DNA from: Antennarius striatus
Taxonomy: Eukaryota > Chordata > Actinopteri > Lophiiformes > Antennariidae
Assembly (NCBI RefSeq): GCF_040054535.1
Contig: NC_090781.1
Coordinates: forward strand, 15,924,982 to 15,988,981
Direction of reading: 5' to 3'
Length of the DNA: 64,000 bases
Position numbers and translations under genes: made by a program. Under the pieces are notes generated by a model. The model ran no database searches, was not told where the DNA came from, and saw only the letters and a list, made by a program, of their open reading frames with translations. Below are positions 12,761 to 25,664 of this stretch, in pieces. Numbering within the stretch: the stretch's first letter is position 1; each line of letters opens with the position of its first letter.

Positions 12761-15169
12761 AGGTCTTTATGGCAATGTTTTTAGTGAGAGAATAATGACC
12801 TATTGCAGGAAGAGTACAACCCTGTTACCCCTAAAATTAGATTACTCCTGAACCGCTTCTCTTACTCCTGAAACTCTCCTTCTGACATATTGCAGATACA
12901 GGTATATAACCATGATCAGTTTCACAGGTGACTTGTTGGATTTCATGTTAAACAGTGCAAAGGAATGGTTTTATCTTCCAAGGTTGGGTCAGATTTGATT
13001 ACAATCTAAGATACAAATGCTCTGACACAGTTCAAAGGCATATGAATTAAAAATAATGTAATAAAATCATACATTATGTAAAGCCATGCTCTGATTATTA
13101 AATATAGATTTTGCAAACATGATGGCAAACTTGAGAAGACATTTATTTACATTGTTCAGCTGAGCAGATAAGTGCAGGGAAGGGTCTTAGTAAATATTGA
13201 CCATGCAAAATTTGACCCCTCAAGCTATTTCTGACCCTCAAGAGGGCAATGCTAAGATTGGATATGGTGATGTGGATAAAAGAGGAGAATGTTATCTTCT
13301 TTATCTGCTGTTTGCCTTTGGTTTGGTTTTCTGTTTGTCTTTGCATAGGTCACATACCATAATTGAATCTTGATTCATGTGCTTAAAATACTTCTTCCAC
13401 TTTCCTGTGTAGTAATCTTTAGATACTACAAACAACTTTGGACATGATGCTCATCCGTCATATTCTGACAATTAAAAAGATAAGCCAATTTTTAAGCCCA
13501 GCCGTTCATTCTGTTTAAAAAAAATACAATGTTTTTTTTTTCTTTGCTGTTTTAGTTGTTATCAGATAATGCTAATTTTTTTAGAACAAAAAAAAGTACA
13601 TTCCTTTCGGTTGTGTTCTTGTGATAAGTCCAGATGGATGCTCTATTTGATGGGTTTCAGAGGTATTCCAGGAAGCTGGATTGTTGGCTCACCTGTGAAA
13701 AATATTTGGCTAAAAGTTTTTTGATTAACTGACTAGTCCCGATTGGTGCATTAACCCAACCTGAACTTGAGTCTCTGGGAGCTAGTCCATTACATACAAG
13801 GTGCATCAGTCAGATACTGACGGAAAGCACACAGCAAACAGTCCTGACATGTTTCTGTACTTTTTCATGAAAGTACATTTTCTTTTTAATTTATGTATGA
13901 CCTGTGAAGACTAGGCGCTGTTTGCAAGAAACTTTAGACCATACTCTCTATGGAGTGGCATCTTTTACCCCTGCTGTGTTGAGAGAAGGAACAGATAGAA
14001 AAATTACATCAAATCAATCACGGTGAAAATAATTGAACACAGTCGAGACTTGGTCTGATCAGTGATTTGGGACTTGCAGACTTGGAGTGGAACTTTACGT
14101 TGTTAAAGGCCTCCATGATCCTCTCTTAGTCTGTGGTGATGAGAAGGTGGTGCTCTGATTTACAAGTTTGGCTTGGAACTTCAAAGAGTTTGCCTTCCTG
14201 CTCACAGGTTGGAAGGTGAATTTTCATTCCACACTTAAATCCCACAAGACATGTGTCAGGACTGTATCATCATTGTGTAAAACTAGGTCTGTTTGGGATG
14301 TTTTTTGAAAAGATAGCATTTGAATATAATTAAAACTTTTCTAATTAGCAGTTGAATGTCTCCTGTCTTTCATCTATTTGTGGCTGTTTCTCAGTTGTGA
14401 ACAGTTGCACCATACTGACTGTTTTGTCACAGAGATCGTTATTTGGGAGGCTCAAATGTGCATTCTAACTTGTGGCTTTTGGTGCGTGAACTGTTTTCTC
14501 TCATGCTGGCCTCTAAACACAGATGACATTAAACTAAAGTGTCTTCAAAAATGTGGTACAGTAGTGGCGAATAAGGTGTACTAAAAATGTGTCATTAAGC
14601 ATTCTCTGCTTTACAGCTGAAGATTTGTGTGCGAATATCATACGTGCATGCAACATATTTTTTTGTTTACACAATCATATGATCTCACCCAGGCCTTTTC
14701 TACTCAACTTTCACTTTCTTCATTTTGGTTGCCCTCACTTCTGTACAAAATCAAAACGATTGATTGTTGCTGACAGAAGACCCATTTTATACTGCTTGCC
14801 ATACGCTACATAATGTTTAATATAGTGCTGGAAAAGAATAACTTTTGCACAGTATTTTCAACTTGGTCGATATTGGTAGTGATTGGAAACAAATGTGGTA
14901 TCTATCTGTGCTGGTGGGTTTCTTAAACAGTACATTACGTAGCTTGTATAAAATATCAATCGAAGCATGAAAACGCAGTTGTTACGAGGAATAGGTCATT
15001 TAGCAGAAGTGTTCTGTTCCCCCAGGTTTAACCATAGTTATTGGGGTTTGATCAGGATATTTTTGGCTCCTTTAAGATTCATGTAGACAGACAGTGCTTT
15101 AACATATTAAATCAGTAATGTTAAATCAGATGCTATGGCTTCAATCTGGCAGAACAGTAAAACAAGTGT
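12761..15169. other. Gene-free stretch
   Basis: AT-rich DNA without a recognisable gene. Open frames here are under 80 codons and show no domain. Confidence 0.5.
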
Positions 15170-15517
15170 ACAGGTACAGATATACTGTACAGGTAAACCG
15201 CGGTTTACGACATAAATGAGTTCAAGGAGATGCAATGTAAGTTGAAAAAGGACGTAAGTCAAAATAGCTTGTCTCAAGGCTAAATAGAAAATAACCATTC
15301 CCAGACATAACATGTTTTCAACTGTTAACTAGTGATTTTACGATTCCAATATTTGTGTTTGACATACGTAAAGTACAAAAAAGCGTCGCCGTCTCATCTT
15401 CAGCATCTTCTTCCGCTTTGTTGGTCACAGGAGTGATATGTTTTTATTTATTGTACAGTAACATGATATTATGTGCTTTAATGGTTTACTTGTGATTTTA
15501 TGATTCCAATATTTGTG
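15170..15517. repeat. Possible DNA-transposon remnant with internal 26-bp direct repeat
   Basis: A palindromic stretch (taaaccgcggttta) is followed by tacgaca and gacgtaagtcaaaat phrases reminiscent of pogo/mariner-type MITE ends. A 26-bp sequence starting gtgattttacgattccaata (15332) recurs at 15492 with one mismatch, 160 bp later. Boundaries and family are uncertain. Confidence 0.3.
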
Positions 15518-15990
15518 GCAGACTGTCAGTGCTCAAACACGACTGGCAGTGGGAACCCAAAAGCACGACAGAGTAGCATGCGGGTCAAGTCTCAAAAAAG
15601 GTTTAATTCTACAGACAGGGTTCAGGTTCCGAGTAATCAGTCCAACAGACAAAGGTATCCGATAAACGACAGGCGAAACGACAGAGTCCAGAAACAGGCA
15701 GGGTCAGGCACTGAGCAATCATCAAACCAGGCAGACAGATCAGACGAGGAGAAGGCAACAGGCTGGGTCAAGAGAGCAGACGGGATTCGAACAAGGTCGA
15801 GATCAGGTAGGATACGTAGGCTGGAGAGTCAGGGCGGACACTAAACAATCTAGCAGAAAGCAGATGGAGGCAGATTGGGGTGTGGCTGAAGGTGTGTGGA
15901 GAGAAGGCAAATGAGGGCAGGATCTGAAATGACATGATATGTTAGTAACATGAAAACGAACAGAAACTATTAGGCACAAGGTGTGACATG
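15518..15990. repeat. Interspersed repeat, purine-rich
   Basis: A purine-rich block full of cagacagg, aaacaggcag and gacagagtcc phrases, which I associate with a high-copy fish repeat. It holds a 114-codon open frame rich in Arg, Gln and Ser with no domain. The ends tgtggcagactg and aaggtgtgacatg are only weakly inverted relative to each other. The family is not identified. Confidence 0.4.
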
Positions 15991-18900
15991 GACAGATGTA
16001 AAGTCTAGTATAATTACTTAAACTTGATTTCTATTTTTCTGTGAATTTCATTTTATTGAAAATCAGCGTATAATCGAGAGTGATGTGACTCAAAACAACA
16101 TAAGCAGATGTATACCTGTACTGGCCATTTTACAGTAAATAAATGAGGTAAGATTATTGTCTTTAGGTCCATATGTCTGAATGTTCATGGTCATTTTGAT
16201 TTTCTGTTAGCATTTAGGTAAAATAATAACCCTGGTTATATAAGTATAATGGCACAAAAAAATTGTAGCAAATAAATAATGCAAGTTGTACGTTGTGTTG
16301 TCTTTTGTCATGACGTAATACAAAACAATTTGTGCCACATTTCAAAGAGTGGTGGCCAACAGGGAAACACCAACACTGGATTGGAGCAATCATGGGACTT
16401 CATCACGTAGCTACTCAGCTACATCATGGATAAACCACATCTGTTGAGCTGGTGCCTTGTGGCTTAGGCAAAAAAAAAAGCAATTGGCTCAGTTCTTCCC
16501 ATGCAAACCTCTTACAACACCAATCTGCATCCTTGTCAGAAACTTTTAATTTAAGCCACATACCTCCTAAAGCCACCAAATTGTATTATAACACAACCAA
16601 CAAACATGAGATGTTTGTACCAGTTGCCTAATCTGCATTTTCAGTCACATGAAAGGGATGTTTGGAAGAAATATTTATAGAAACTCAGACACAAGCTGAA
16701 TGATACATCACTTGAGCATACCACAGGAAGTGAAAGGTTTTTTTTTGTCTGCACCTCAGACTTTTCTTTTTTTTTTGACTTGTTGCAGCATACCTACACA
16801 CATATACTGTAAATGTATAATTGTACGCCCGCTGCAGCGGCACAGGCTGAAGGCGCCAGTCTTTTTGCTGAAACAAGTCTATGTTCCTTGCACTGATTAA
16901 AGAAATACAGTCCTACGTCTCCCCTGCATTAGACTCCTTCTAAAGTTATTAGGCTTCAGATTTATATTTTTAGATAATACCTTCAACAAAGTTAAGAGCA
17001 ATTGTTTCTCATACAAAAGAGAAGAGGCGTGACAAAAGCTGGACCTCAGCTGTTTGTGTATTGCAGATATGGTCTGCAGCTGAGACCTCAACAGTACAAG
17101 CCACCTTGGAAAGACACTTGTATTTTAATGAGTGGCAGGGGACTGTGAGGGATATCAGCTGTAAGAAACTTATCATTCTGAGCTAACAGTGACAGAGGGT
17201 GAAAATGGCTTTATTATGTCCCACTTGTTCCTGTGATTTAGATATCAAGAAGCCTACATATGCTGTTCCATTCAACCCTAACCAGCTTACATGACAAGAT
17301 GGGACTAAAGGTAGTCCTCAAGATAAAAACATTTAACTTACAAACATTCGTGAGCACAAATAACCACACACCCCAACTTTTTAGTTACGTCCTTTTTGAT
17401 TTTAATATTACTTGTTTCCACTAATATATATTTGAAGAGTGTTAATAAACTCTCCAAAATCTTTTTGTTGTGTGTTATTTCTGTTAGCAAATGGTTCTTA
17501 GGCTGAAATTAACTGTGTCCAAACTGAGTTCATGTCATTGCAGTATTCGACAGCTGCATTCACACAACAGTAAAAACTGCGGTGTTTTCATAGTGTTTCA
17601 TAGACTTTGTAACCCATTTCCATTTTCAGGCCTCTAAAATGCTGCTGTCACATAAACAGACCACAACAAAAATGTACCGTTTTATGCAACAGCTGCTGTC
17701 ATGCATATGACCTATGATTACATTCCAAGTGCTGTGCAGGAATATGTCTGCAACTCATCCTTATTTGTATAACACTTACAATAGGATTCATAAATTTCAT
17801 TTTTCAAAGCATTTCAAGTAAAAAGACACCAAGTTTATTACATATTTACATGGTGTCTCATGTTATACCAAAGACCTGCACTCTGAAAAGGATGCATGGC
17901 ATGAAACATTCAAGGGGGTCTGAACACATATCCTCAACATCCTGACATAGTTCAACTCTATAAACTGGTGGATGAGAGCTGACCTGAAACACTGAATTGT
18001 CTGGATATCAGTAGATGTCGTAAATCTCTTGACAATGGAACACAGCTTTTGAAAAAAATCACAGGTCAGTTTTCAAACATGAATGACGATGTCCATTCTT
18101 TCAATACACGCCAGCAAGCGCATGTGATTATGAGTGTACCAGGAGTAACACATTCCCTGATAAGCCTCTGCCAAGGTGCAAGAAGTGAGACTACAGCCAA
18201 CTGTCTAACCTATTCAAAGAAAAGTTTAAATTGCTTCTTGGTTCCAGAATCTTGAGGTATCACGAGAATCCGGGGATCCCTCCCTACATCTGTTTTGTGA
18301 ATTTGGAAAAGGTTTTCAACTAACTAACTAAAAGTATGTTGTGTGAAGAAATGTACGAGTGTGCCTTTATTCCCTGCCCAGTTACAATCAGAAGTGAGAG
18401 ACTGCAGAGATGCTGCGACAAAATGACACATATTACAAGGCAAAAGAAGGATTTGTTATTCCCAATGTGTTCTTGTGATCTTTTGAAACTACATTTAAGT
18501 TTAAGTTTCTCCTGAATTATCAAATATCAAAAGGTTTCTACTGGAATCAGGAGATATTGCAGTTACTAGGTCAATCAGATCAGATTAACACATCAAAATT
18601 AGATATAACCATCGTGGTTTGCTGTGCCTTCTTGTTGTTAAGAGATTGCATCAGAAGAGTAGGCAGACTCTCAATTTGTCCCTGGACACATGTGCGCCCG
18701 CACGTTAATACCAGGTCTGCACAGGCTATAAGTGTTCTCATGTGTGAAAGTACAGTTCACACAAGCTACCCTTCCCCCCACTCCACCAGAGTGATGTCAA
18801 CCCCCACCAGTGTTCACACTTCAAAACAGTTGGTTCAAAGTTCCTATAACACAGGTCCAAATGAGCTAGTTCACGTTAATTATACAGTTTGGCCTAAGAT

Positions 18901-21900
18901 CATGGTTGTGAACTAGTTCACATTTAGAGTTAAACAAACCTGGGCAGCTGCCAACCACTAATTGATCAGAGACTGTAGTTCTCCTCCAGTACCGTCTAGA
19001 GTCTGTCTACTTGCTGGGAAACAACAGTATGTTAGATCATGTTACAGGAGTCAATCAGGATAAAGATCCATGGTTGTTGATTTACAACTTCTTCAACAAT
19101 GGAGCCTGAAACACAGACTCGTCTGGAAAACCTGTTTTTCCCCAGATGACAATTACACCCAAATGCAAGTTCAATGTTTTCCTGGTGAAAGAATCTAAAT
19201 TGTTAAAAATAATAAATGTTGCACATCATAAGGAATCCAACTTGTGGGGAGAAGTGACCTTGGTGGAGGTTTGCAGTATGCGTGTATTTTGCAGAGAAAA
19301 ACTTTCAGCATTCTATTTAGTCATAAAATGTGGAAATAGACAATACTCTCTATTGGCCGACCATTCACAATTGAATTTGAGCCATAATTGATAGTATCCA
19401 GACTTTTCCTTTTGTCAAAAAGGGCTATAGAACGTCTCGAGTATTTTTTAATTCATGTTGACGTCAAGAAATTATTGTACAAGAAATTATTGTACAAGAA
19501 ATTATTCTATACTTATTATCATCTATATTGCATTTGAACTTCTGATAACAACTTTGTAAAAAAAGTTTGTTATGGGAGTTTATTTTGTATCATTCTAGTT
19601 ACAGAGTTTAAACATCTCCTGATTCTGAGACGGTAACTACCGGTAATTCACGGTTTGGGAAAACACAGGAAACTAAAATAAGTGAGATTATAAAATTTGA
19701 AACCTTCAAGATACAAAATTGCACGATGATGTAAATAAACAGTATAGAGAAACTAAACAGCTGCCCTTTCCGTGCGTATCATGACCACAGTCTCGGTGTG
19801 TCAACCAAGGGTAGTATTCTTGAAAACAAAATTAACAACTGCTTTTACACTTCAGTGAAAATGCCAACAAGCTCTTGTGGGATTTACGATTCTTAAATTG
19901 GCCCCTCAGTTTATTTGCGGCCACTGACGGGTCGTCCCTCTGATTATGCAGGTGAACTTAATTGAAAACATCAGAGCGATAGCAAGGCCTATATTTTCCA
20001 AGAGCCAAAGCTCTCACGCCCAATGTGAGCTCAATGTGCTCACTGCTACAAAGGTAATTTGAATAGAGGAGGAAATCTGTCTTGAACATAAAAACCTTTG
20101 TGAAATGTTTATATGTGACATTTACCAAATAACACTCTCAAGTTTGTGTTTGTTTCTATTTTCATGTGTTGTTTGAGACGTAGAAGTTATTTGTTCTTAG
20201 TCGAAGAGGATAGTTGTAAGGATAAAATAAACAGAGTTTTATTCCTCCAAACTTTGTTTTTTCCCCACAGCAGAATCATTTCAAGTCAAAGCATACATTT
20301 ATATTTGTTCTTAGGCACCACTCGTTAACGGGAAATCTTAATGGTTGCTCATGGTTGTGTGCCATTCACAGGATCCAGGAATTCATTATCATGAAGAATT
20401 GCTGTTTCTCTCAGAAAGCATTGATTGAACCATCAACTGAAAAGGTTGAAAGACTGTTTGAAATTGTATTAAAGACTTTTCCACATGCTCTATAATGTTA
20501 AAAGAAAGAGCATAATATATATTATTTCCAAGAAAAAAAGATGCAGGCAACACTGTCTTTCCTTGATTTTCTAGATTCCATTGTCTGACTCCGGTGTTCT
20601 CGTTGCTGCTGCAGAGCATCGAGGATGGTGTGAGGATGAATTTCTCTCCTGACATCTGGAAGTATGCTTAATGATCATTAAAAACAAGGTGGACTATTCT
20701 CTAAAATGACAGGCGGAGGGGTATATTGTGGTTTAGGTCTTTTTTTCTCGTGCATGTTCTGGCTTTGTGACATTCAGTGCGATCTCAGGGGAAACCCTGT
20801 CTGAGACCTTTAAATTTTAATTTGGTCTTGTTCTAAATTTATAGGCGACACTAAATTTACATTCCCCTGTGAGAGAATTTTCTAACCGAGGGTGAGAGTT
20901 TGGAGAGTTTTATGACTGGTAGAAACCCACTGCCAGTGACAGACAACTGTTAACCGTTATGGAGTTTTGATTAATCCTTTACAGACTGATCCGTGAGATC
21001 ATTTTTGAATACAATCTTATTTAATAAGCCTAGTGTGCCTACTTACAATCTACTTACTACTTACAATCTTATAAAGAGCTGGTAACTGTTATGCATAATT
21101 TCCTCTCCACTACAAAAAAAAAAACAACTACTGGTTTTAAAATTCAAGCTGCAGAAACAACAGGCTGTTTGTGGCCCATGAATAATGTGAAGGTCAAAGG
21201 TACCATAGCTAAAGGATGTTGAGTCAATCACTCTCTTACAGTGGTAAGTCAAAACATGCCCTTTCAATTATTCACTCACTAAAGTAGAGCTAAAGAAGCT
21301 GGCCAACCACACCACAATGCTAGAATTTCAGATGGTGGTAAAAGCAACAACCTCATTACTAATACACTTCTCTTACCTCAGTTCCTGCCCTTTGTTACAT
21401 TCATGGGTCATAGTCAGTGACTGACAAGATGTGTACATGGCTAAAAATAAATTACTGTGATTGGAACTGGTGACATTATCAACTGAAGCCTTGTTATTTT
21501 ATTACACCTGATTAGCTTAGAATCCCATCAAGACTTCTCAATGAAAAAAATATACGGAGAAAAATCATTATTTGGAGAGACTGTGGACGTCTGTAAAATT
21601 AGTAATGACATCTATTAAATTTGTAACTCAACCATCCCCATTGATAAGCCCTGGCACTCCCAACAACCATAGTTGAGGAGCAAGGTGATTCTTGCCAATG
21701 GTCGTTGGAATATGAATAGCACTTACCACACCTAACAGAGTTTAGAGGGAGAGACCAACCACCACCAGAACTGAAGAAGACTCTTGAATGAGAGGTAAGA
21801 TGTCTTCAATTACTGTAAGTGTCATAAATCCAGTGGATTGAGTAAAACAGCTTTGAATATTCTTGTTCAGAGGAAAAGAGTCATGTTTGAAATTCTCAGA

Positions 21901-24889
21901 AAAAGTTTGAGACATTAAGGCTTATATATACTGCATTTAAGGTCAAATAGATGTGACCATTTCAGATGGCGCACAAACCAATGGTCACATACTTCATTCC
22001 ATTTTTTCTACTAGTGTAGATATGTCCACAAGAGGGCAGTGGATGACAGAAGTGGATGGTACAATGTACAAACTGTGACAAAAATCAGGTCATAAAGTGT
22101 ATAGCCTTTGTCATAAAGCTATCGCTCACAGCGATTTCTAGCAACTGTGCTCTATTTCATCTGTATTGTTAAGTTCTCTGGGAATAGAAATGAATGGAGA
22201 GTACCTGTCCTGAAATGGATTTTGGTTTTATTTTTGTTTGTTTTTGGGGAATGGCAGTTGTTCTACTAGATTTCATAACATTTTTAACACCATCCAGGAA
22301 TAAATGACAGAAACGCAAACAAGTATTAATGGTACCACTGTCTTCACTGAAAATAAACATTACTAGCATTTGTTAAAATAGCATTCAAGCTACTTCATGG
22401 TGGTTGTATAGGAACTGTTGAACATGCTGCAATTAATATAAAAAAATTAAATCAAATTAGATGCATCATTTTTGGTTACATTTCATCATAAAGAATATTT
22501 TTAATTTATGTTTGCATCATGTTTCCTCTGCATTACACAATATATCATTTTGTTCTGTTTTGTGAAAACGTGAATCATTATCTTTAAAAACAGAAAGTCA
22601 CAAATGGAAATACTTTTCCTGGTATGAGAAACACATTGTAATGGTTGCAAAGGCAAGCAAATCCAATTTAATTTGAATTTGGAACTTAAACATATTTCAG
22701 AAAATGCACATTTTAGAATTTATTAGATATAAAATGGCCTTATTATTTGGCTTTTCATGTAATGGGGAAATTCCCAAATGTGTTTAGCTTTCTCCTGTTC
22801 TCCCCTTCACTTAACTGTACTTTGCTAAAATCCATGTCACCAGAGTACCATTGTACACTTAGAATTTAGACAAAAGGACATTTTAACAGATCAAGATAGT
22901 AAAGTTTGACCTCAACAACTTCCGATGGTCGAGTTCAATACGCACATCTGGTTTTAACAGGGTCCTCAGCTGGTTGTACTGGATTTGAAGAATAGAGTTC
23001 ACTTTGACCATGTAGATGTGCAAGGTTGGCCAATAGAAACACTGACATAATATGTCTAGGAATGAAAAACCCATTATTCCTCTGTTGAATCACCATTTTT
23101 ACTTTATCTGAGTCCCGCTTTGCTCTCAATTACTGTTCAACGTGATTGTGATGACAGTAGTAAATATTTATTTGCTCCCCTCATATTTTCTTTTCTTTTT
23201 TGTGACTGAGTGAAGAGCAGTTCACTTGACTGTAAGGCCAAAGTAACCATAGTCAATTCAAGGCCTGATTATGTGAGAGAGTCTTTCTACTACACCATAG
23301 AAGTAAAGAGACTGTACCTTTTACAAATAGTTGCCACAATGGAATGGACTAAAGGGAAAGTTAATAGATTTGGACATTTTCTCCATGTCACAATGGAGCA
23401 TGCATACAAATAGGATTGGAAGCAAAACTACTTCAGTCCTTCGCATCGTCCTTGTTAAAGAGTTTGTTTGTTTTTTTAATTTTATGTCACATTGGAGTTC
23501 AGATTTTGAATTCACATGTAACCATGTGGCAGACATGTAACAAATAGCAAAGATTACTTTAATCCACTTTCTGTTTTTAAACAGATGCAGACACAATACG
23601 TATCGTAAGTGGATTGAGAACAGAAAACAATTTAGCCCTGCAAAGAATTAATTCCAAAAAGAAAAAACAAAATCCACAAACAGTACACAAACTGGAGAAC
23701 GGACAACCAAACTGGAACATAGGAAAGCAAAACAAGTGAACACTGGAGATCATGGGGAGGAATAAAATAAAATACAAATTGACCAAGAACAACTCAAGCA
23801 CATACTGTATGTGTTGAGGTATAGGCTATATGCTGGGTCATAACAAGACAATCAAATGCAGGAGGCAAGAGAATAGGGGACAATAGCTCCATTTACACAG
23901 CTTTTTCAAGGAGGGACTGGTATGCCTATATCCCATCATACTGTCCTTCATAAACACAATTTAGGTGTAATGGAGGACAACACTATACCATATCTGTGTC
24001 TCCTGTAAGTAGTAACACAAAATGAAACATCGGTGGAAATGAGAGTAAGAAAGGATGGTGTTGAGGTGTTTGATGATCTGTTAGCTAGCAGCGAACTCAT
24101 GGGAGAAAATCAACCCTAATCGTCTGGAGGGGCAGGACAGGGTCTTGGAGCTCCTTGGTGTACGCTTAATGCCAGAAAGAAGAATATTTTTTGTAAAACC
24201 ATTTCTTAAAAAGTACTAAGTGCTCATCATACTTAACCCAGACAATGCACTATTGTTTGTTAGGAAAGGATGACTTCAATCAACTTGCACCAGATTGGAC
24301 CAAATGTAGAGACTAGGAATATAATAAATATAATATAGTGATTAAGGGGAACACATGAAGCAGTTTTATCATTTTCCATTTTGTGGTCTTTGAACTTGGA
24401 GATACAATCAGTCAGTCAAATTCAGTCATATTAAAAGCTTAAAGAGGAGGTACGATAGTGAAGAGGCAAGAATTTGTATGAAATTTGTGTTTCTCAACAC
24501 GAGACTTAAGGTCCTTGGAACATTACTTGCTAGAAATCAGCTCCACTGTGCAAAAAGGAACATTTTACTGAACGGATAATGTGTTGGTGAGAATGAAAGG
24601 TTGGTTCTCCATTCACAGCTGGATCAGTTACGGAAAAAGACGCTACATTTGGAGAACATATGCAGTTCCATTGCATCCCTGATTGAAATAAATGAGGCAA
24701 ATAATTGGAAGTGTGGTCACTTTACTAGCGTGAGGTCTATCTGGAGGCCTTTCACATCTCAAAACAAACGACTGTATTTATACAGTTTGAGTTCAAGAGA
24801 CATTGCAATCAATGTAGCAGGCTGGACGCAACAAACTTAGTTCTAATGATTAATAATCAACATGTGAGAAGGCAGCATTGTATTGGAAT
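15991..24889. other. Gene-free stretch upstream of arfip2
   Basis: Nearly 9 kb without a supportable gene. Open frames are short (up to about 119 codons) and show no domain. I see a 15-bp tandem repeat at 19466 and little else. Distal regulatory elements or a non-coding RNA cannot be excluded from one sequence alone. Confidence 0.5.
19466..19510. repeat. 15-bp tandem repeat, 3 copies
   Basis: The unit aagaaattattgtac occurs three times in a row; the third copy ends ctat. Confidence 0.85.
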
Positions 24890-25454
24890 CCATCCTGCCT
24901 GTGCGTGACGCTTTCATTTCACCAGTCAGTGTGACGTGCGCGACATCTTCAGGTGTAGAAGAGCACTGCAGTCAAATTAAGCTACGTCAGCACTGTGGAC
25001 GACGTGGGAGCTGGGGCGGAGGGGGGACTTGACGAAAATGCCACGTTCACAGTATTATCCTTCAAAATAGAATACCAACTCACAGTAAACATCTCCAAAC
25101 CCAATTTTGTGAAGAATTTAATTATGAGAAGTGTGTAATATAAGATTAAGCAAAAGAGTCTTTCTATTTAAGACCATGGACGAGCTTGGCAGTAGAAATA
25201 AAATCACAAAAGCTCTTATTTTGAAATGGCATTACCAATCCCGTCAATTTGGTGGATGCAGGGATTTTGCAGGCTACGTTATGTGAGAACGGGGAAATAA
25301 CGCGAGCGTTGCGAGAAAATAATCATGGGTGTAGAATTGAATTATAATTAAAACATCGGTGCTTTCCTATTAGAAATATTGTACGTTACAACTCCACTGT
25401 CTGTGCAAAAAAAAAAGGCGTGTGTCTTCTCTGATCCTTCGGGCTACTGCAGTG
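24890..25454 (+). promoter_or_regulatory. Probable arfip2 promoter and non-coding exon 1
   Basis: This block is locally richer in CpG than its surroundings (gtgcgcgac, gacgacgtg, cgcgagcgttgcgag). It has a CRE-like TACGTCA at 24983. A plausible donor gtgagg follows AGTG at 25454, and the start-codon exon of arfip2 begins with an acceptor at 25655. The transcription start and the first exon are inferred, not seen. Confidence 0.35.
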
Positions 25455-25664
25455 GTGAGGAAGCTAAGCTAGCTGTCAATTAGTGGCTATCTAGCCAGCA
25501 ACATCAGCACCGCTAATATTAGCATGTTTAGTATCAATGTGAACAACATATTAGTAGGTGTTGACGTGGATTAGAACATTCAGGGATTATTCTTAAATGT
25601 AACGTGGCGTAAATTTTTGCATCTCTGTTTTTGTTTTGTTTTTTTGTCTTGCAGTGATTTCACT

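Noticed and set aside
15500-15844. 114-codon Arg/Gln/Ser-rich open frame
   Set aside because: Lies in a purine-rich interspersed repeat; no domain.
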